Positions 10,026-19,300 of a DNA stretch of 64,000 nt are shown here, piece by piece. Source of the DNA: Pseudomonadota bacterium (GTDB lineage: Bacteria; Pseudomonadota; Gammaproteobacteria; Burkholderiales; Rhodocyclaceae). The notes beneath the pieces were generated by a model. It had not been told where the DNA came from, did no database searches, and worked only from the letters and a program-made list of their open reading frames with translations. The stretch spans positions 1-64,000 of the forward strand of contig JAGTRT010000006.1 of assembly GCA_018261895.1 (NCBI GenBank), in the 5' to 3' direction. Within the stretch, counting starts at the first letter, position 1; each line of letters begins with the position of its first letter. The position numbers and the translations under genes were made by a program.

Positions 10026-11513
10026 TTATTCCATCTGCAGCAGGGAGAAGCGCAGGCGCGTGCAGTGCAGGCGGTCCTGGTTGCTCCATGGCCGCGAAAC
10101 GCCCTGGCGAACCTCGACCCAGCGTTCAAACGAGCGGCGCGGTGCCAGCGTTGGCACGCTCGCGTTCTCGGCCTGCGGCTTGTCCGGGTTGCCGGCCCAG
10201 GCGACTTCCTGCGGCTCCTCGCGGCGGAACCAGTAAAAGCGCAGACCACGCGGGCCATGTTGTCGATAGCGGTCGAGGCGAAAGGCGGCCACACCGGCCA
10301 GCGGCGCCATCGCGGCGGCCAGGTCGGGGCGTTCCGAGGCGATCTCGTCGGTCATGAAGATGGGATCGTTGCGGCTGGTAAACCAGTCGTCGAGGGCATT
10401 CAGTGCTTCCCCGCCGGCGACGTGCCCGCAGGAGAGAAAGTCCGTGCCGAGCGCCACCAGCAGGCCGTCGGCGGCCATCAGGTCGAGCAGCGCAGGCAAC
10501 TGGCGGGCCAGTCCGTCGAGCAGGTCCGTGCCGGTCTGGATGTCGTGCAGGATCAGTTCCACGCGCTGTTTCAGGGAGTCGAGCAATTGCATGCGCTGCT
10601 GGGCGTTCCAGATACTGATGCCCATCGCAAAATTCCTGGCCAGGCTCCCGGCGACTTCGCAGGCCTCGGGGTCGGGCGTCAGCGGGCTGCCATGGTGGCA
10701 GGCGACCAGCCCCCAGAGCTGTCCGGCCACCTTGATCGGCAGGGAGAACGAGGCGCGGACGCCCATATTGTCGAGATACTTGAGATGCACCGGCGACACG
10801 CTACGCAGCAGCGAGTGGGTCAGGTCCAGGGGCGTCGGGCCCAGCACGGGCGCGCTGGCGGCCTGGATATCCGGAATGGCTCGCCACGGGTTGATGAGAT
10901 AGAGCCGACGGGCAATGGCGGGAATGTCGGACGCCGGAAAGCGCAGGCCGAGATAGCTGCCCAGCCCGTTGTCGGCGCGTTCGGCGATGACCTCTCCGCT
11001 GAAATCATCGTGAAACCGGTAAAGCATGATGCGATCGAAACCCAGGACCTCGTGCATGGCCGAGAGCAGGGCGGCGTTGTAGGCCTCTGCTTCAGACGGG
11101 TTGCCCGGCGCCTCGAGGAGCGGCAACTGCAGGCGGTGCACCGGGAGCGGCGCCATATCCCGTGTGGCCAGCAGTTCGACCAGAATGCAATCCTCGCCGG
11201 TGACGAGCAGGGCATCCAGCCAGCCATCGGCCGTGGCATGAACGCGGTGCAGCAACTGGTGAACCCCGGGTTTGCGCTTGGTCAGCCAGGCCGCGACCAG
11301 CGGCGCCAGCCAGGGAAGCGTGTCCGCAGTGCCGGCGCCGATGACGGCGCTGGCCGGCATGTCGATCCGGCTGTCGATGTTGGCGCTGGCATGCGTGATC
11401 TGCAGGCCGTCCGGCGACAGCGCCAGGAGCGCGCCAAAGGGCTGGACGGCGCCCGACAGGTGGAGCTGTTCGGCCTCGCAGCCGGCAATCAGGGCATCCA
11501 GATGGGCGCTCAT
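10026..11513 (-). CDS. bphP: Bacteriophytochrome photosensory module (PAS-GAF-PHY) without output domain
   Basis: 495-aa red/far-red photoreceptor core. The N-terminal Cys12 in GCEAEQLHLSGAVQPFG is at the position of the biliverdin-binding cysteine of bacterial phytochromes; the GAF domain has FPASDIPAIARRLY and the histidine-rich ACHHGSPLTP, and the PHY domain has a tongue ending APRRSFERWVEVRQGVSRPW (PRxSF motif). Unlike most bacteriophytochromes it stops after PHY, with no kinase or GGDEF domain. Its ATG overlaps the stop of the upstream CheB-CheR-GGDEF-EAL gene (ATGA), so the two are translationally coupled and probably partners. No heme oxygenase gene is visible in the window. Light control of c-di-GMP turnover is an inference. 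Confidence 0.93.
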   Translation of the reverse strand: MSAHLDALIAGCEAEQLHLSGAVQPFGALLALSPDGLQITHASANIDSRIDMPASAVIGAGTADTLPWLAPLVAAWLTKRKPGVHQLLHRVHATADGWLDALLVTGEDCILVELLATRDMAPLPVHRLQLPLLEAPGNPSEAEAYNAALLSAMHEVLGFDRIMLYRFHDDFSGEVIAERADNGLGSYLGLRFPASDIPAIARRLYLINPWRAIPDIQAASAPVLGPTPLDLTHSLLRSVSPVHLKYLDNMGVRASFSLPIKVAGQLWGLVACHHGSPLTPDPEACEVAGSLARNFAMGISIWNAQQRMQLLDSLKQRVELILHDIQTGTDLLDGLARQLPALLDLMAADGLLVALGTDFLSCGHVAGGEALNALDDWFTSRNDPIFMTDEIASERPDLAAAMAPLAGVAAFRLDRYRQHGPRGLRFYWFRREEPQEVAWAGNPDKPQAENASVPTLAPRRSFERWVEVRQGVSRPWSNQDRLHCTRLRFSLLQME

Positions 11514-14500
11514 GTCATTTGCAGGTTGCTGGCCCGTAGCAGGGTGGTGAATTCCTCTGCGTTCAGCGGGCGGTGCAGGTAGTAGCCCTGGGCATGGCGG
11601 CAGCCGAGGGCGAGCAGGGCGCTGATGTGGCTGGCGCGTTCGACGCCTTCGGCGATGACACGCAAGCCAAGCGCATTGGCCATGCTGACGATGGCACTGG
11701 TGATGGCCTTGTCGTCCGGGTCGGTATCGACGTCATCGACGAAACTCTTGTCGATCTTGAGTTCGGACAGCGGCAGACGCTTCAGATAGGCCAGCGACGA
11801 GTAGCCGGTCCCGAAATCGTCGATGCTGAAGGTGATGCCCAGTTGCGTGAGGCGCGAAATGAGCTCGCGTGCCGCCACAATGTCTCCCATCAGCGTGCTT
11901 TCCGTAATTTCCAGGCAAATCCGGTCGGCCGGAATGCGGCTGTCGCGGACCAGGTTCTCGATCTGTTCGGCAAACTCGCTGTTGCGCAGCTGGTGGCTCG
12001 AGACATTGACGGCAATCGGCAGCAGCCTGAGCCCCATGTGCTGCCACTGCTGCATGTGTCCGAGCACCATGCCGAAGGTGGACTGGCCGATGGCGCCGAT
12101 CAGTCCGCAATGCTCGGCAACCGGAATGAACTGGCTGGGCGGCACCGGGCCAAGGCTGGGGTCGGTCCAGCGCAGCAAGGCCTCGGCCCCGATCAGGCGA
12201 CCGTTCTCGAGGTCGATCTTGGGCTGGAAATCGACCGAGAAGTGACCCGCCTCGAGCGCCAGGCGCAAGCCGCTCTCGATGGTCAGCCGCTGCAGGGCAA
12301 GAATCTTCATTTCGTCGGCAAAGAACTGGTAATGGTTCTTGCCGCGCTCCTTGGCGCGGTACATGGCGGTATCGGCGTTTTTGAGGAGGGTCGTGCTGTC
12401 GCTGCCATCTTCGGGGTAAATGGCAATGCCGATACTGGCCGAGACAAACAGGCTGCGGTCCTGAATGGCGAACGAGGCGGACATGAAATCGACGATGCGT
12501 CCGGCGATGTCATGGATTTTCTCGACGTCGACATCGACGAGCAGGGCCACGAATTCGTCACCCCCCAGGCGGGCCAGGGTGTCCGCGTCGCGCACGCAGG
12601 ATTGCAGGCGTCGCGCCGCCTCCTCGAGCAGGAGATCGCCAATGTCGTGACCGAGGCTGTCGTTGATGTGCTTGAAATTGTCGAGGTCGATGAAGAGCAG
12701 GGCCAGTTTCTGCTGATGACGTGCCGCCATGGCGATTCCATGCTTGAGCCGGTCGGTCAGCAGATTGCGGTTAGGCAGTTGCGTCAGTTCGTCGTGGGTG
12801 GCCATGAACTCGATGCGGCTCTGGCTCGACTTGATGGCGCTGATGTCGCTGAACAGCGCGACGTAATTCTGAACATTGCCGTCGGCCCCATGCACCGTGT
12901 TGATGGTCAGCCACTCCGGGAAAACCTCGCCGTTGGCCCGCTTGTTGAACACTTCGCCCTGCCAGAACCCCTTGCTGGCCAGGTCGCGCCACATTGCAGC
13001 AAAAAACTGCCTGTCGTGAACGTTGGACTTCAGTATTTCCGGCGTCTGGCCCAGAACGGCATCGGCAGCGTATCCGGTGATCTGGGTAAAGGCGGAATTG
13101 ACCGAAATGATGCGCCCCTCCGCGTCGCACACCATGATCGCCTCGCCGGCCTGGGCAAAAACCTGGGCGGCGAGGCGCAACTGGACCTCTGCCGCCTGTT
13201 TGTGGGTAACGTCGATGCCCTGGGTGCAGATGAAGCGCACGCTGCCGTCATCGGCAAAAATCGGGAAGCTGACGCTTTCGACAAAGCAGCTGCCACCCGC
13301 CAGGGGAAGCTCGAGCAGCGCTTCACTGCTGCTTAGGGCGCTCATGACCTCGAGGTCGCGGTCGCGCAGGGCGCGGGCGATCGGCGGCGCCAGCAACTGG
13401 CTGTCGGTCCGCCCGCTGACCTTCTCGGTGTCGAGTCCGAACACCTCGCACCAGCGCGGATTGGCAAAATGGTAGCGTCCCGCCGTGTCCTTCAGGCAGA
13501 CCAGCGACGGCGAGTGCGCCATGATGGCCATCAGCTCTTCGCGGCTCTGACGGAGTTGTGCTTGGCTGCGCGCCAGCTCGCTGTTGTCGATGACGACGAG
13601 AACGACGCTTTGCACCGAGCCCGCCGTATTGATCGATGGCGTAATGAAAACCTGCCAGCTGTTGTCACCCTCCTCGACGGTATAGCTCTCCTTGCGCTGT
13701 TGCTCCAGCACGGTAGCCATGCGGCGTGGCAAGTTGCTCAGGTGTTCCGGGAGGCGCAGCATGTTCAGATGCAGTCCGTTGACCGCGGCGGGCAGGTCGA
13801 AGCGCCGGCTCGCGGCAAGATTCACGCGCTTGATGTAGAGGTCCAGGTCAAAAACGATGACAGGGAAATCCAGCGTGCTGTAAACGCTTTCGAAATCCGC
13901 ATTGACCGCAGCCAGCTCTGCCGACTTGACCAGGCTTTCCTCGTTGACGGCCACGAGCTCCTCATTCGAGGCCTGCAATTCCTCGTTGGCTGCCTCGAGC
14001 TCCTCGTTGGCCGCCTGCAATTCCTCGTTCGAAGCTTGCACCTCCTCGTTGAGCGCCTGCATCTCCTCGTTGGCGGCGGCCATCTCCTCGATGAGCGCCT
14101 GCAGATGTTCGCGTGTGGCCGTCAGTTCGTCGGCATCGACGGGTTCCTCGTCGGCGCCTTCATTTTTCGCGGATACCGCCTCGAATACGATGAGGAAGTT
14201 CTCGCCGCCCGGCTCGCCGCTGCGCATGGGGTGCACCAGCATCTGCCAGCAGTTTCCGCGTCGGCCACCGAGCCTGCGGCGCCGGCTGCGCGCCGGAAGG
14301 CCGGTCCGCCTTGCCCGATTGATTGTGGTAGTCATCTCGCCGCGCAGTGCGGGGGCGATGATCTGTCCCAGATTCATTTGCGGGCTGCCTTGGGGCAAGT
14401 CGATGAAGGGCGTGATTTCGCCCCGTGAGTACAGGATGTTGAAGCCCTGGTCGATGAGCAAGGCGCGTTCGGCAAAGGCCGTGCTGAGGGCTTCGAGAAA

Positions 14501-16051
14501 GCGCTGTTCCATGGCCGGACGCTGCTGCTTTTGCCGATCGGCGCGGACGAGCGACCCCCGGATGACCTGCGCGATATCCACCCGGCGGTCGTTGTTGTTT
14601 CGCCTGAACAGGCGGTTGCGCCGGTCGGCGGGAACAAACAGTTCATCGGGATGATTGGCGTTTTCGGAGCGGCCCAGAAACAACAGGCCGTCCTCACGCA
14701 GTCCGAAATGCAGGGTTGTCAGCGCACGGGCCTGCAGTTCGCTCGTGAAATAGATCAGGACATTGCGGCAGGTGATGATGTCCAGGCGCAGGAAAGGCGG
14801 GTCGGCGACCAGGTTCTGGCGCGCGAAGGTGATGCACTCGCGCAGCCGCTGGCTGACCTGCACTCCGCCTTCGACCGCGACGAAATGCCGGTTCAGCATG
14901 TCGGGCGGCAATTCGCTGACGGCTGCTTTCGGATAAATGCCGCGACGCGCGACAAGCAGCGCCTGCTCGTCGATGTCGGTGGCAAAAATCTGCAGCGAAC
15001 GTTTGTTGAGACGATCGCCCATGGCTTCGGCAAAAAGGATGGCGATCGAGTAGACCTCTTCTCCGGTCGCGCAACCGACGATCCAGACACGGCAATCTTC
15101 ATTGGGTGACTTGCGGGAGACCAGTTCGCCGATGCGCATGCCAAGCACCCGGAAAGCCTCGCGGTCGCGGAAAAATTCGGTCACCGAAATCAGCGTCTCG
15201 CGGGCCAGCGCATCCAGCTCTTCGGGATTCGCTTCGCAATAAGCAAGGTAATCCTGGGTCCGGAAATGGCCGGTGGCAGCCAGGCGGCGCTGCAGGCGGC
15301 GGAGGACGGTCGACATCTTGTAGCCGGAAAAGTCGATGCGCGTTCGTTCGCTGACCCGTTCAAACAGTTTGGCCAGGTCGGGCGACCTCTCCTCCCAGCG
15401 CTCCAGCTTGGGCAGGTTGCCGAAGAGCTGAACGAGACGCTCGATCTCCGGACCGATCTCGTTCGCTTCGAGAATGCGGTCTACCACGCCGGCATCAATC
15501 GCCGCGCTGGGCATCCCGTCGTATTTTGCACTGCCCGGGTTTTGCACGAGACCAATGCCGCCGGCTGCCTTGATCGCCCGCAGACCGCTGGTTCCATCCG
15601 AGCCCGTCCCGGACAGCACGATACCGATAGCGTGCTCGCCAAAGTTTTCTGCCAGCGACTGGAACAGGAGATTGATCGACGGTTTGGGCGATACCTCGGG
15701 TGAAGTGGCAACGAGCGTAAAGCAGGCATCGCGGATCGTCAGATTGAAGCCTGGTGGCACGATGTAGATGCGGTCGGCTGCCGGCGATGCACCGGCGATC
15801 GCCTCGCTGACGGGGAGTGCCGATTCGCGCCCGAGGATGTCGGCAAGCAGGCTGCGATGGTTGGGCGACATGTGTTGCGCCACGATGTAGACGCAACCGC
15901 TTCCCGGGGGAAGGTTGGCGACGCAGTGGGTCAGCGCCTCCAGACCGCCGGCCGATGCGCCGAGCCCGACCCAGAACAGGGGTGAAGCACTGCTGCTTGG
16001 TGCCGGCAAGGACAGATCTTCACGACTGGGCTGCATTTTGTCTGGCTCCAT
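11510..16051 (-). CDS. CheB-CheR-PAS-GGDEF-EAL multidomain signalling protein
   Basis: 1513-aa fusion. Approximate order: CheB methylesterase (24-210; GASAGGLEAL, QHMSPNH and GTGSDGTSG carry the Ser/His/Asp triad), CheR methyltransferase (235-490; SAM motif VGCATGEEVYS), a PAS-like region, an ANEELQA-type coiled coil (640-715), PAS domains (720-1085), diguanylate cyclase (LARLGGDEF near 1162 with the inhibitory RxxD site VRDAD five residues before) and EAL phosphodiesterase (IGAEALLRW near 1289, LEITESTLMGD, DDFGTGYSSL). All catalytic signatures look intact in both c-di-GMP domains, so net activity is unclear. It is coupled by a 4-bp overlap to the phytochrome module downstream. No chemoreceptor or CheA is encoded nearby, so the CheB/CheR part may act on a distant system. 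Confidence 0.93.
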   Translation of the reverse strand: MEPDKMQPSREDLSLPAPSSSASPLFWVGLGASAGGLEALTHCVANLPPGSGCVYIVAQHMSPNHRSLLADILGRESALPVSEAIAGASPAADRIYIVPPGFNLTIRDACFTLVATSPEVSPKPSINLLFQSLAENFGEHAIGIVLSGTGSDGTSGLRAIKAAGGIGLVQNPGSAKYDGMPSAAIDAGVVDRILEANEIGPEIERLVQLFGNLPKLERWEERSPDLAKLFERVSERTRIDFSGYKMSTVLRRLQRRLAATGHFRTQDYLAYCEANPEELDALARETLISVTEFFRDREAFRVLGMRIGELVSRKSPNEDCRVWIVGCATGEEVYSIAILFAEAMGDRLNKRSLQIFATDIDEQALLVARRGIYPKAAVSELPPDMLNRHFVAVEGGVQVSQRLRECITFARQNLVADPPFLRLDIITCRNVLIYFTSELQARALTTLHFGLREDGLLFLGRSENANHPDELFVPADRRNRLFRRNNNDRRVDIAQVIRGSLVRADRQKQQRPAMEQRFLEALSTAFAERALLIDQGFNILYSRGEITPFIDLPQGSPQMNLGQIIAPALRGEMTTTINRARRTGLPARSRRRRLGGRRGNCWQMLVHPMRSGEPGGENFLIVFEAVSAKNEGADEEPVDADELTATREHLQALIEEMAAANEEMQALNEEVQASNEELQAANEELEAANEELQASNEELVAVNEESLVKSAELAAVNADFESVYSTLDFPVIVFDLDLYIKRVNLAASRRFDLPAAVNGLHLNMLRLPEHLSNLPRRMATVLEQQRKESYTVEEGDNSWQVFITPSINTAGSVQSVVLVVIDNSELARSQAQLRQSREELMAIMAHSPSLVCLKDTAGRYHFANPRWCEVFGLDTEKVSGRTDSQLLAPPIARALRDRDLEVMSALSSSEALLELPLAGGSCFVESVSFPIFADDGSVRFICTQGIDVTHKQAAEVQLRLAAQVFAQAGEAIMVCDAEGRIISVNSAFTQITGYAADAVLGQTPEILKSNVHDRQFFAAMWRDLASKGFWQGEVFNKRANGEVFPEWLTINTVHGADGNVQNYVALFSDISAIKSSQSRIEFMATHDELTQLPNRNLLTDRLKHGIAMAARHQQKLALLFIDLDNFKHINDSLGHDIGDLLLEEAARRLQSCVRDADTLARLGGDEFVALLVDVDVEKIHDIAGRIVDFMSASFAIQDRSLFVSASIGIAIYPEDGSDSTTLLKNADTAMYRAKERGKNHYQFFADEMKILALQRLTIESGLRLALEAGHFSVDFQPKIDLENGRLIGAEALLRWTDPSLGPVPPSQFIPVAEHCGLIGAIGQSTFGMVLGHMQQWQHMGLRLLPIAVNVSSHQLRNSEFAEQIENLVRDSRIPADRICLEITESTLMGDIVAARELISRLTQLGITFSIDDFGTGYSSLAYLKRLPLSELKIDKSFVDDVDTDPDDKAITSAIVSMANALGLRVIAEGVERASHISALLALGCRHAQGYYLHRPLNAEEFTTLLRASNLQMT

Positions 16052-16109
16052 GCGGCCTGTGCAGATGGATTCCGTACGGATTGATACGGTCTCTCTATCC
16101 TAGTGCGAG

Positions 16110-16139
16110 AAAAAATCCCCGGCAACAGGGTCGCCGGGG
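16110..16139 (-). terminator. Rho-independent terminator of the phasin gene
   Basis: On the minus strand CCCCGGC-N9-GCCGGGG is followed by ATTTTTTC. It begins 18 bp after the phasin stop and separates it from the CheB-CheR-GGDEF-EAL operon. Confidence 0.9.
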
Positions 16140-16156
16140 AAAAGGAGCTTCGTCAA

Positions 16157-16720
16157 TCAGGCGTTGACCGCGTTGCTGCGGCGCTTGGTGCCGTTGGTGC
16201 GGGCCTTGGCGGTCAGGGCGGCAAGTGCCTGGGTGCCTTGCTCGCTGGCCAGTTCGATGCCTTTTTGCCATTGCGTGGCCTGCGCGAAGCCGTTTTCAGC
16301 CGCTGCTTTCCAAGAACGCAGGGCGATATCGATCACTTCCTGATTGGCCGGGGTCGGGGCCTTGATCTCGGACAGGCTTTCGGTCACGGTGGTGTTGACC
16401 AGACGGCCGTGGGATTCAAGGAATTGGCGTGTCCCTTCCTGAAGTTCGCGGGCAATGGCCTGGCTGGCCTGAAGGTAGTCGGTCCATGCCTGGGTCAGTT
16501 CGCGGGCGATTTCGCCAAGCGGCAATTCACCCTTGGTCAGCGCCTGCGGGGCGGTCAGTTGCGGCGCATGGCGGGATCCGGTTTCAATGAACTGGCGCAA
16601 GGCGCGGGCGTTCAGGTCGACGGCTTCCTGCGCACTGTTCATACCGAGGTTGAACAGGCTCATCATGCTTTCGCCTTGTTGGGCGGCCAGGGTTTGTAGT
16701 TTGGTGAATGAATTTTCCAT
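16157..16720 (-). CDS. Phasin family protein (PHA granule-associated)
   Basis: 187-aa, helix-rich, Ala/Gln/Glu-rich protein without signal peptide or membrane segment, matching the phasin_2 type: MENSFTKLQTLAAQQGESMMSL at the start, central amphipathic helices, and a basic tail (TKAKARTNGTKRRS-like). Phasins coat polyhydroxyalkanoate granules and influence their size and number. A good AAGGAG site precedes the ATG, and its own terminator follows. It sits between two signalling operons, and a second phasin (phaP-type) is found at 25206-25721. Assignment rests on composition, length and local motifs. Confidence 0.8.
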   Translation of the reverse strand: MENSFTKLQTLAAQQGESMMSLFNLGMNSAQEAVDLNARALRQFIETGSRHAPQLTAPQALTKGELPLGEIARELTQAWTDYLQASQAIARELQEGTRQFLESHGRLVNTTVTESLSEIKAPTPANQEVIDIALRSWKAAAENGFAQATQWQKGIELASEQGTQALAALTAKARTNGTKRRSNAVNA

Positions 16721-16802
16721 ATGAAGGCTCCTTTGGATGAGTGTGCCTCATTCTCGGAAATGCCCACCGGCCCGTAAATCGGGACTGTTCCGGCCATTCT
16801 TC

Positions 16803-16814
16803 CGGGTATACCCG
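16803..16814. promoter_or_regulatory. 12-bp perfect palindrome upstream of the phasin gene
   Basis: CGGGTATACCCG lies just beyond the stop of the FixJ-like regulator and 83 bp before the phasin start. It is a possible operator; no regulator can be assigned from sequence alone. Confidence 0.35.
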
Positions 16815-16818
16815 CGGT

Positions 16819-17436
16819 TTACCGCTGCGAAGGATTGCCCAGCATGATGAAAAGGTCGGCCAGATTGCGGGCGCCCAGTTTTCCCATGGCGCGGGCCCGA
16901 TGTTGTTCGACGGTCTTGATGCTGATGTCCAGTTGCGTGGCAATCCGCTTGTTGGGCAGGCCGGCTAGAATGCCGTCGAGAACCTCGCGTTCGCGTGGGG
17001 TCAGGCTGGCCAGGCGGCTATCCAGGTCGTGCTGCTTGCTGGCGGCAGTCAGTCTGCTCTGGCAAAGTGCGATGGCCTTTTGCACCCGGTCGAGCAGCAG
17101 TTGCTCGTTGAAGGGCTTTTGCATGAAGTCGACCGCGCCCTTGCGCATGGCTTCGACTGCCAGCGGGATATCGCCATGCCCGGAAATGAAGATGATCGGC
17201 AGATACGGTGCCTGTACCTGCAGCATTTCCTGCAGAACGGTGCCACTGATACCCGGCATGCGGACGTCCAGAATCAGGCAATGGCATCGCTTCAGGTCAG
17301 CGGATTCGAGAAAACTGCGGCAGTCCCCGAAGGCGGAACAGGCCATGCCCAGCGCTTCGAGCAGCAGGCGTAGCGATTCACGAACCATGGCGTCATCGTC
17401 GATGACGCAGACGAGCGATCTTTTGTCAGTTGCCAT
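16819..17436 (-). CDS. FixJ/NarL-type response regulator
   Basis: 205-aa protein with an N-terminal receiver (acidic pair VIDDD, acceptor Asp in LILDVRMPG, conserved Lys in MQKPF) and a C-terminal LuxR-type HTH (LTPREREVLDGILAGLPNKRIATQLDISIKTVEQHR). The start was placed at ATG 17436 (MATDKRSLVCVIDDD), giving an 11-bp overlap with the kinase stop; the frame extends 27 codons further without family similarity. It is the cognate regulator of the PAS kinase encoded immediately upstream, and the pair resembles FixL/FixJ in layout. Target genes are unknown; the nearby phasin is a candidate by position only. Confidence 0.93.
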   Translation of the reverse strand: MATDKRSLVCVIDDDAMVRESLRLLLEALGMACSAFGDCRSFLESADLKRCHCLILDVRMPGISGTVLQEMLQVQAPYLPIIFISGHGDIPLAVEAMRKGAVDFMQKPFNEQLLLDRVQKAIALCQSRLTAASKQHDLDSRLASLTPREREVLDGILAGLPNKRIATQLDISIKTVEQHRARAMGKLGARNLADLFIMLGNPSQR

Positions 17437-19300
17437 CGGACGCATCCGGCAGAATGGGGAGGGTAAAGAAGAAGGTCGTACCTCCTTCGGGGCTTGGCAT
17501 GGCGCCGAGTTGACCACTGTGATTCTCGATGATCGAACGACAGATCGACAGGCCCATGCCCAGACCGTTTTCCTTGCTGGAGTAGAAGGTCTCCCAGTGC
17601 CCGTCGATCATCGGCTGAGGGAGCCCGCAGCCCTGGTCGATCACCTCGACGCGAATCCGTTGCGGCGATTCGCAGAAGGCGCGGATAACCAGGATACGCG
17701 GCGGTGGCGTGTCCTTCATCGCTTCGAGGCCATTGCGGATGAGATTGAGCAGGAGTTGTTCGATCTGGACCTGATCGGCCCATACCCGCGGCAGATCGGC
17801 TTCGGCCTGGACAACGAGCTGGGTGGCGAGCGGCTTGGCCTGGAGGTCGGCCAATGGCAGCAGGCTGTCGATGAGTACGGGTAATTCCAGCGGGCGCAAG
17901 GTGGTCTTGCCCTTCTTGACGAAGCTGCGAATCTGATGGGTGATCTGCCCGGCGCGCATGGCCTGTTCGGAGATGGTCTGGAGCAGCGAGCCGAGATCTT
18001 TCTTGACCGTCCTCCCTTTCAGCTTGAGCAAGGCGACGGCGGTGAAATTGCAGATGGCCGTGAGCGGTTGATTGATCTCGTGGGCGAGGGCCGAGGCAAT
18101 TTCCCCCATGCTGACCAATCGTGCCGTGTGCAGCATTTGCTCGTGTCGATTGCGCTCGTTGTCGGCCTGGCGCTTTTCCTCCTCGACATCGCGAACGCTG
18201 CCGACCAGTCGTGCGGCGCGCCCTTGCATGTCCCACTCCATGACCTTGCCGCGCAGCGCCATCCAGCGATACTCGCCGGTACGGCAACGGACCCGCAGGT
18301 GGTGTTCGAGCAGGGGAGAGGTGCCCTTGAGCACGGAGATGATGGCTTTTTCGAGAAAAATGGCGTCGTCCGGATGGACGCGGTCGACCCAGGTCAGCAT
18401 GTTTTCCCGCCCGGAACCCTGTTCCATGCCCATGACGCCACGAAAGTCATCCGAGACCATCAGATCGCCGCTTTCAATGTTCCAGTCCCAAAGGCCGTCG
18501 CCCTGGCCTTCCAGGGCGAAACGCCAGCGCTCTTCGCTGGCCTTCAGGCGGTCGAGCAGGGCGCGCTCTTCCGTGATGTCGCGTACGGCAACCAGGGTCT
18601 GGGTGCCATCGTCATCCTTCTGGCGCGATAGCTGGATATCGGCGAGAAAACGTCCGCCGTCAAAGCGCTTGTGCCACTGGGCGGGCAGGAAGCTCTGCCG
18701 GGACAGGTAGTAGCGCGGCGCCTGCTGGTCATCGACCAGAAGCCTGCTGACATGCTGCTCGAGCAGGTCGGATATGTCGCAGCCGTAGCGCTCCAGTGCA
18801 GCCGTGTTGATATCGACGATGATGCCGCGGCTGTTAAGTATGTACAGAGGATAGGGCGCGGCCCGGAACAGTGCCTGGTAGCGTTCGCCTTCGCTACGAT
18901 CCTGCCTTTCGCGACGGAAATTCTCGGAAACGTCACGAATGGCAATGAACGCGTAGTCCTCAGGCTCCCTTCCGGCCCAGCGCAAGGTCATTTCCACGGG
19001 GATGTGCCGACCGTCCGAGCGTCGATGGTAGCGGAGGGGGACATGTTCGCGTCGCTCGCTGAAAATGGCGACGATGCTCTTGCTCTCGGTGGCCAGGTCG
19101 GGATAACGCATGTCCATGAGCACCCGCCTCGGGTAGCCGTAGAGCTGGCAGGCGGCCGCGTTGACGGCAAGCAGCCGGCCACTGCCGCGATGAACGACGA
19201 TGACCGCCTGGCTCACCACCTCGATCAGGTGGTTGAGGTTTTCCTCGGTCGCGTCGAGCCGGTTTTGCTGGATCGAGCTTGGCAGGTCAGATGTTCTCAT
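17426..19300 (-). CDS. Soluble PAS-PAS-PAS sensor histidine kinase
   Basis: 624-aa kinase with no membrane helices. Three PAS/PAC modules (about 20-130, 140-255, 265-380), a HisKA box ALAHEINQPLTAICNF with the acceptor histidine near 408 (the FixL/DctB-like HEINQPL type), and HATPase (NLIRNGLEAM N-box, GLGMGLSICRSIIE G-box). It overlaps the upstream CheB-CheR-PAS gene by 14 bp and the response regulator by 11 bp, making a three-gene operon. Cytosolic sensing is implied, but no conserved heme-binding histidine could be assigned with confidence in the PAS domains. Confidence 0.93.
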   Translation of the reverse strand: MRTSDLPSSIQQNRLDATEENLNHLIEVVSQAVIVVHRGSGRLLAVNAAACQLYGYPRRVLMDMRYPDLATESKSIVAIFSERREHVPLRYHRRSDGRHIPVEMTLRWAGREPEDYAFIAIRDVSENFRRERQDRSEGERYQALFRAAPYPLYILNSRGIIVDINTAALERYGCDISDLLEQHVSRLLVDDQQAPRYYLSRQSFLPAQWHKRFDGGRFLADIQLSRQKDDDGTQTLVAVRDITEERALLDRLKASEERWRFALEGQGDGLWDWNIESGDLMVSDDFRGVMGMEQGSGRENMLTWVDRVHPDDAIFLEKAIISVLKGTSPLLEHHLRVRCRTGEYRWMALRGKVMEWDMQGRAARLVGSVRDVEEEKRQADNERNRHEQMLHTARLVSMGEIASALAHEINQPLTAICNFTAVALLKLKGRTVKKDLGSLLQTISEQAMRAGQITHQIRSFVKKGKTTLRPLELPVLIDSLLPLADLQAKPLATQLVVQAEADLPRVWADQVQIEQLLLNLIRNGLEAMKDTPPPRILVIRAFCESPQRIRVEVIDQGCGLPQPMIDGHWETFYSSKENGLGMGLSICRSIIENHSGQLGAMPSPEGGTTFFFTLPILPDASDGN

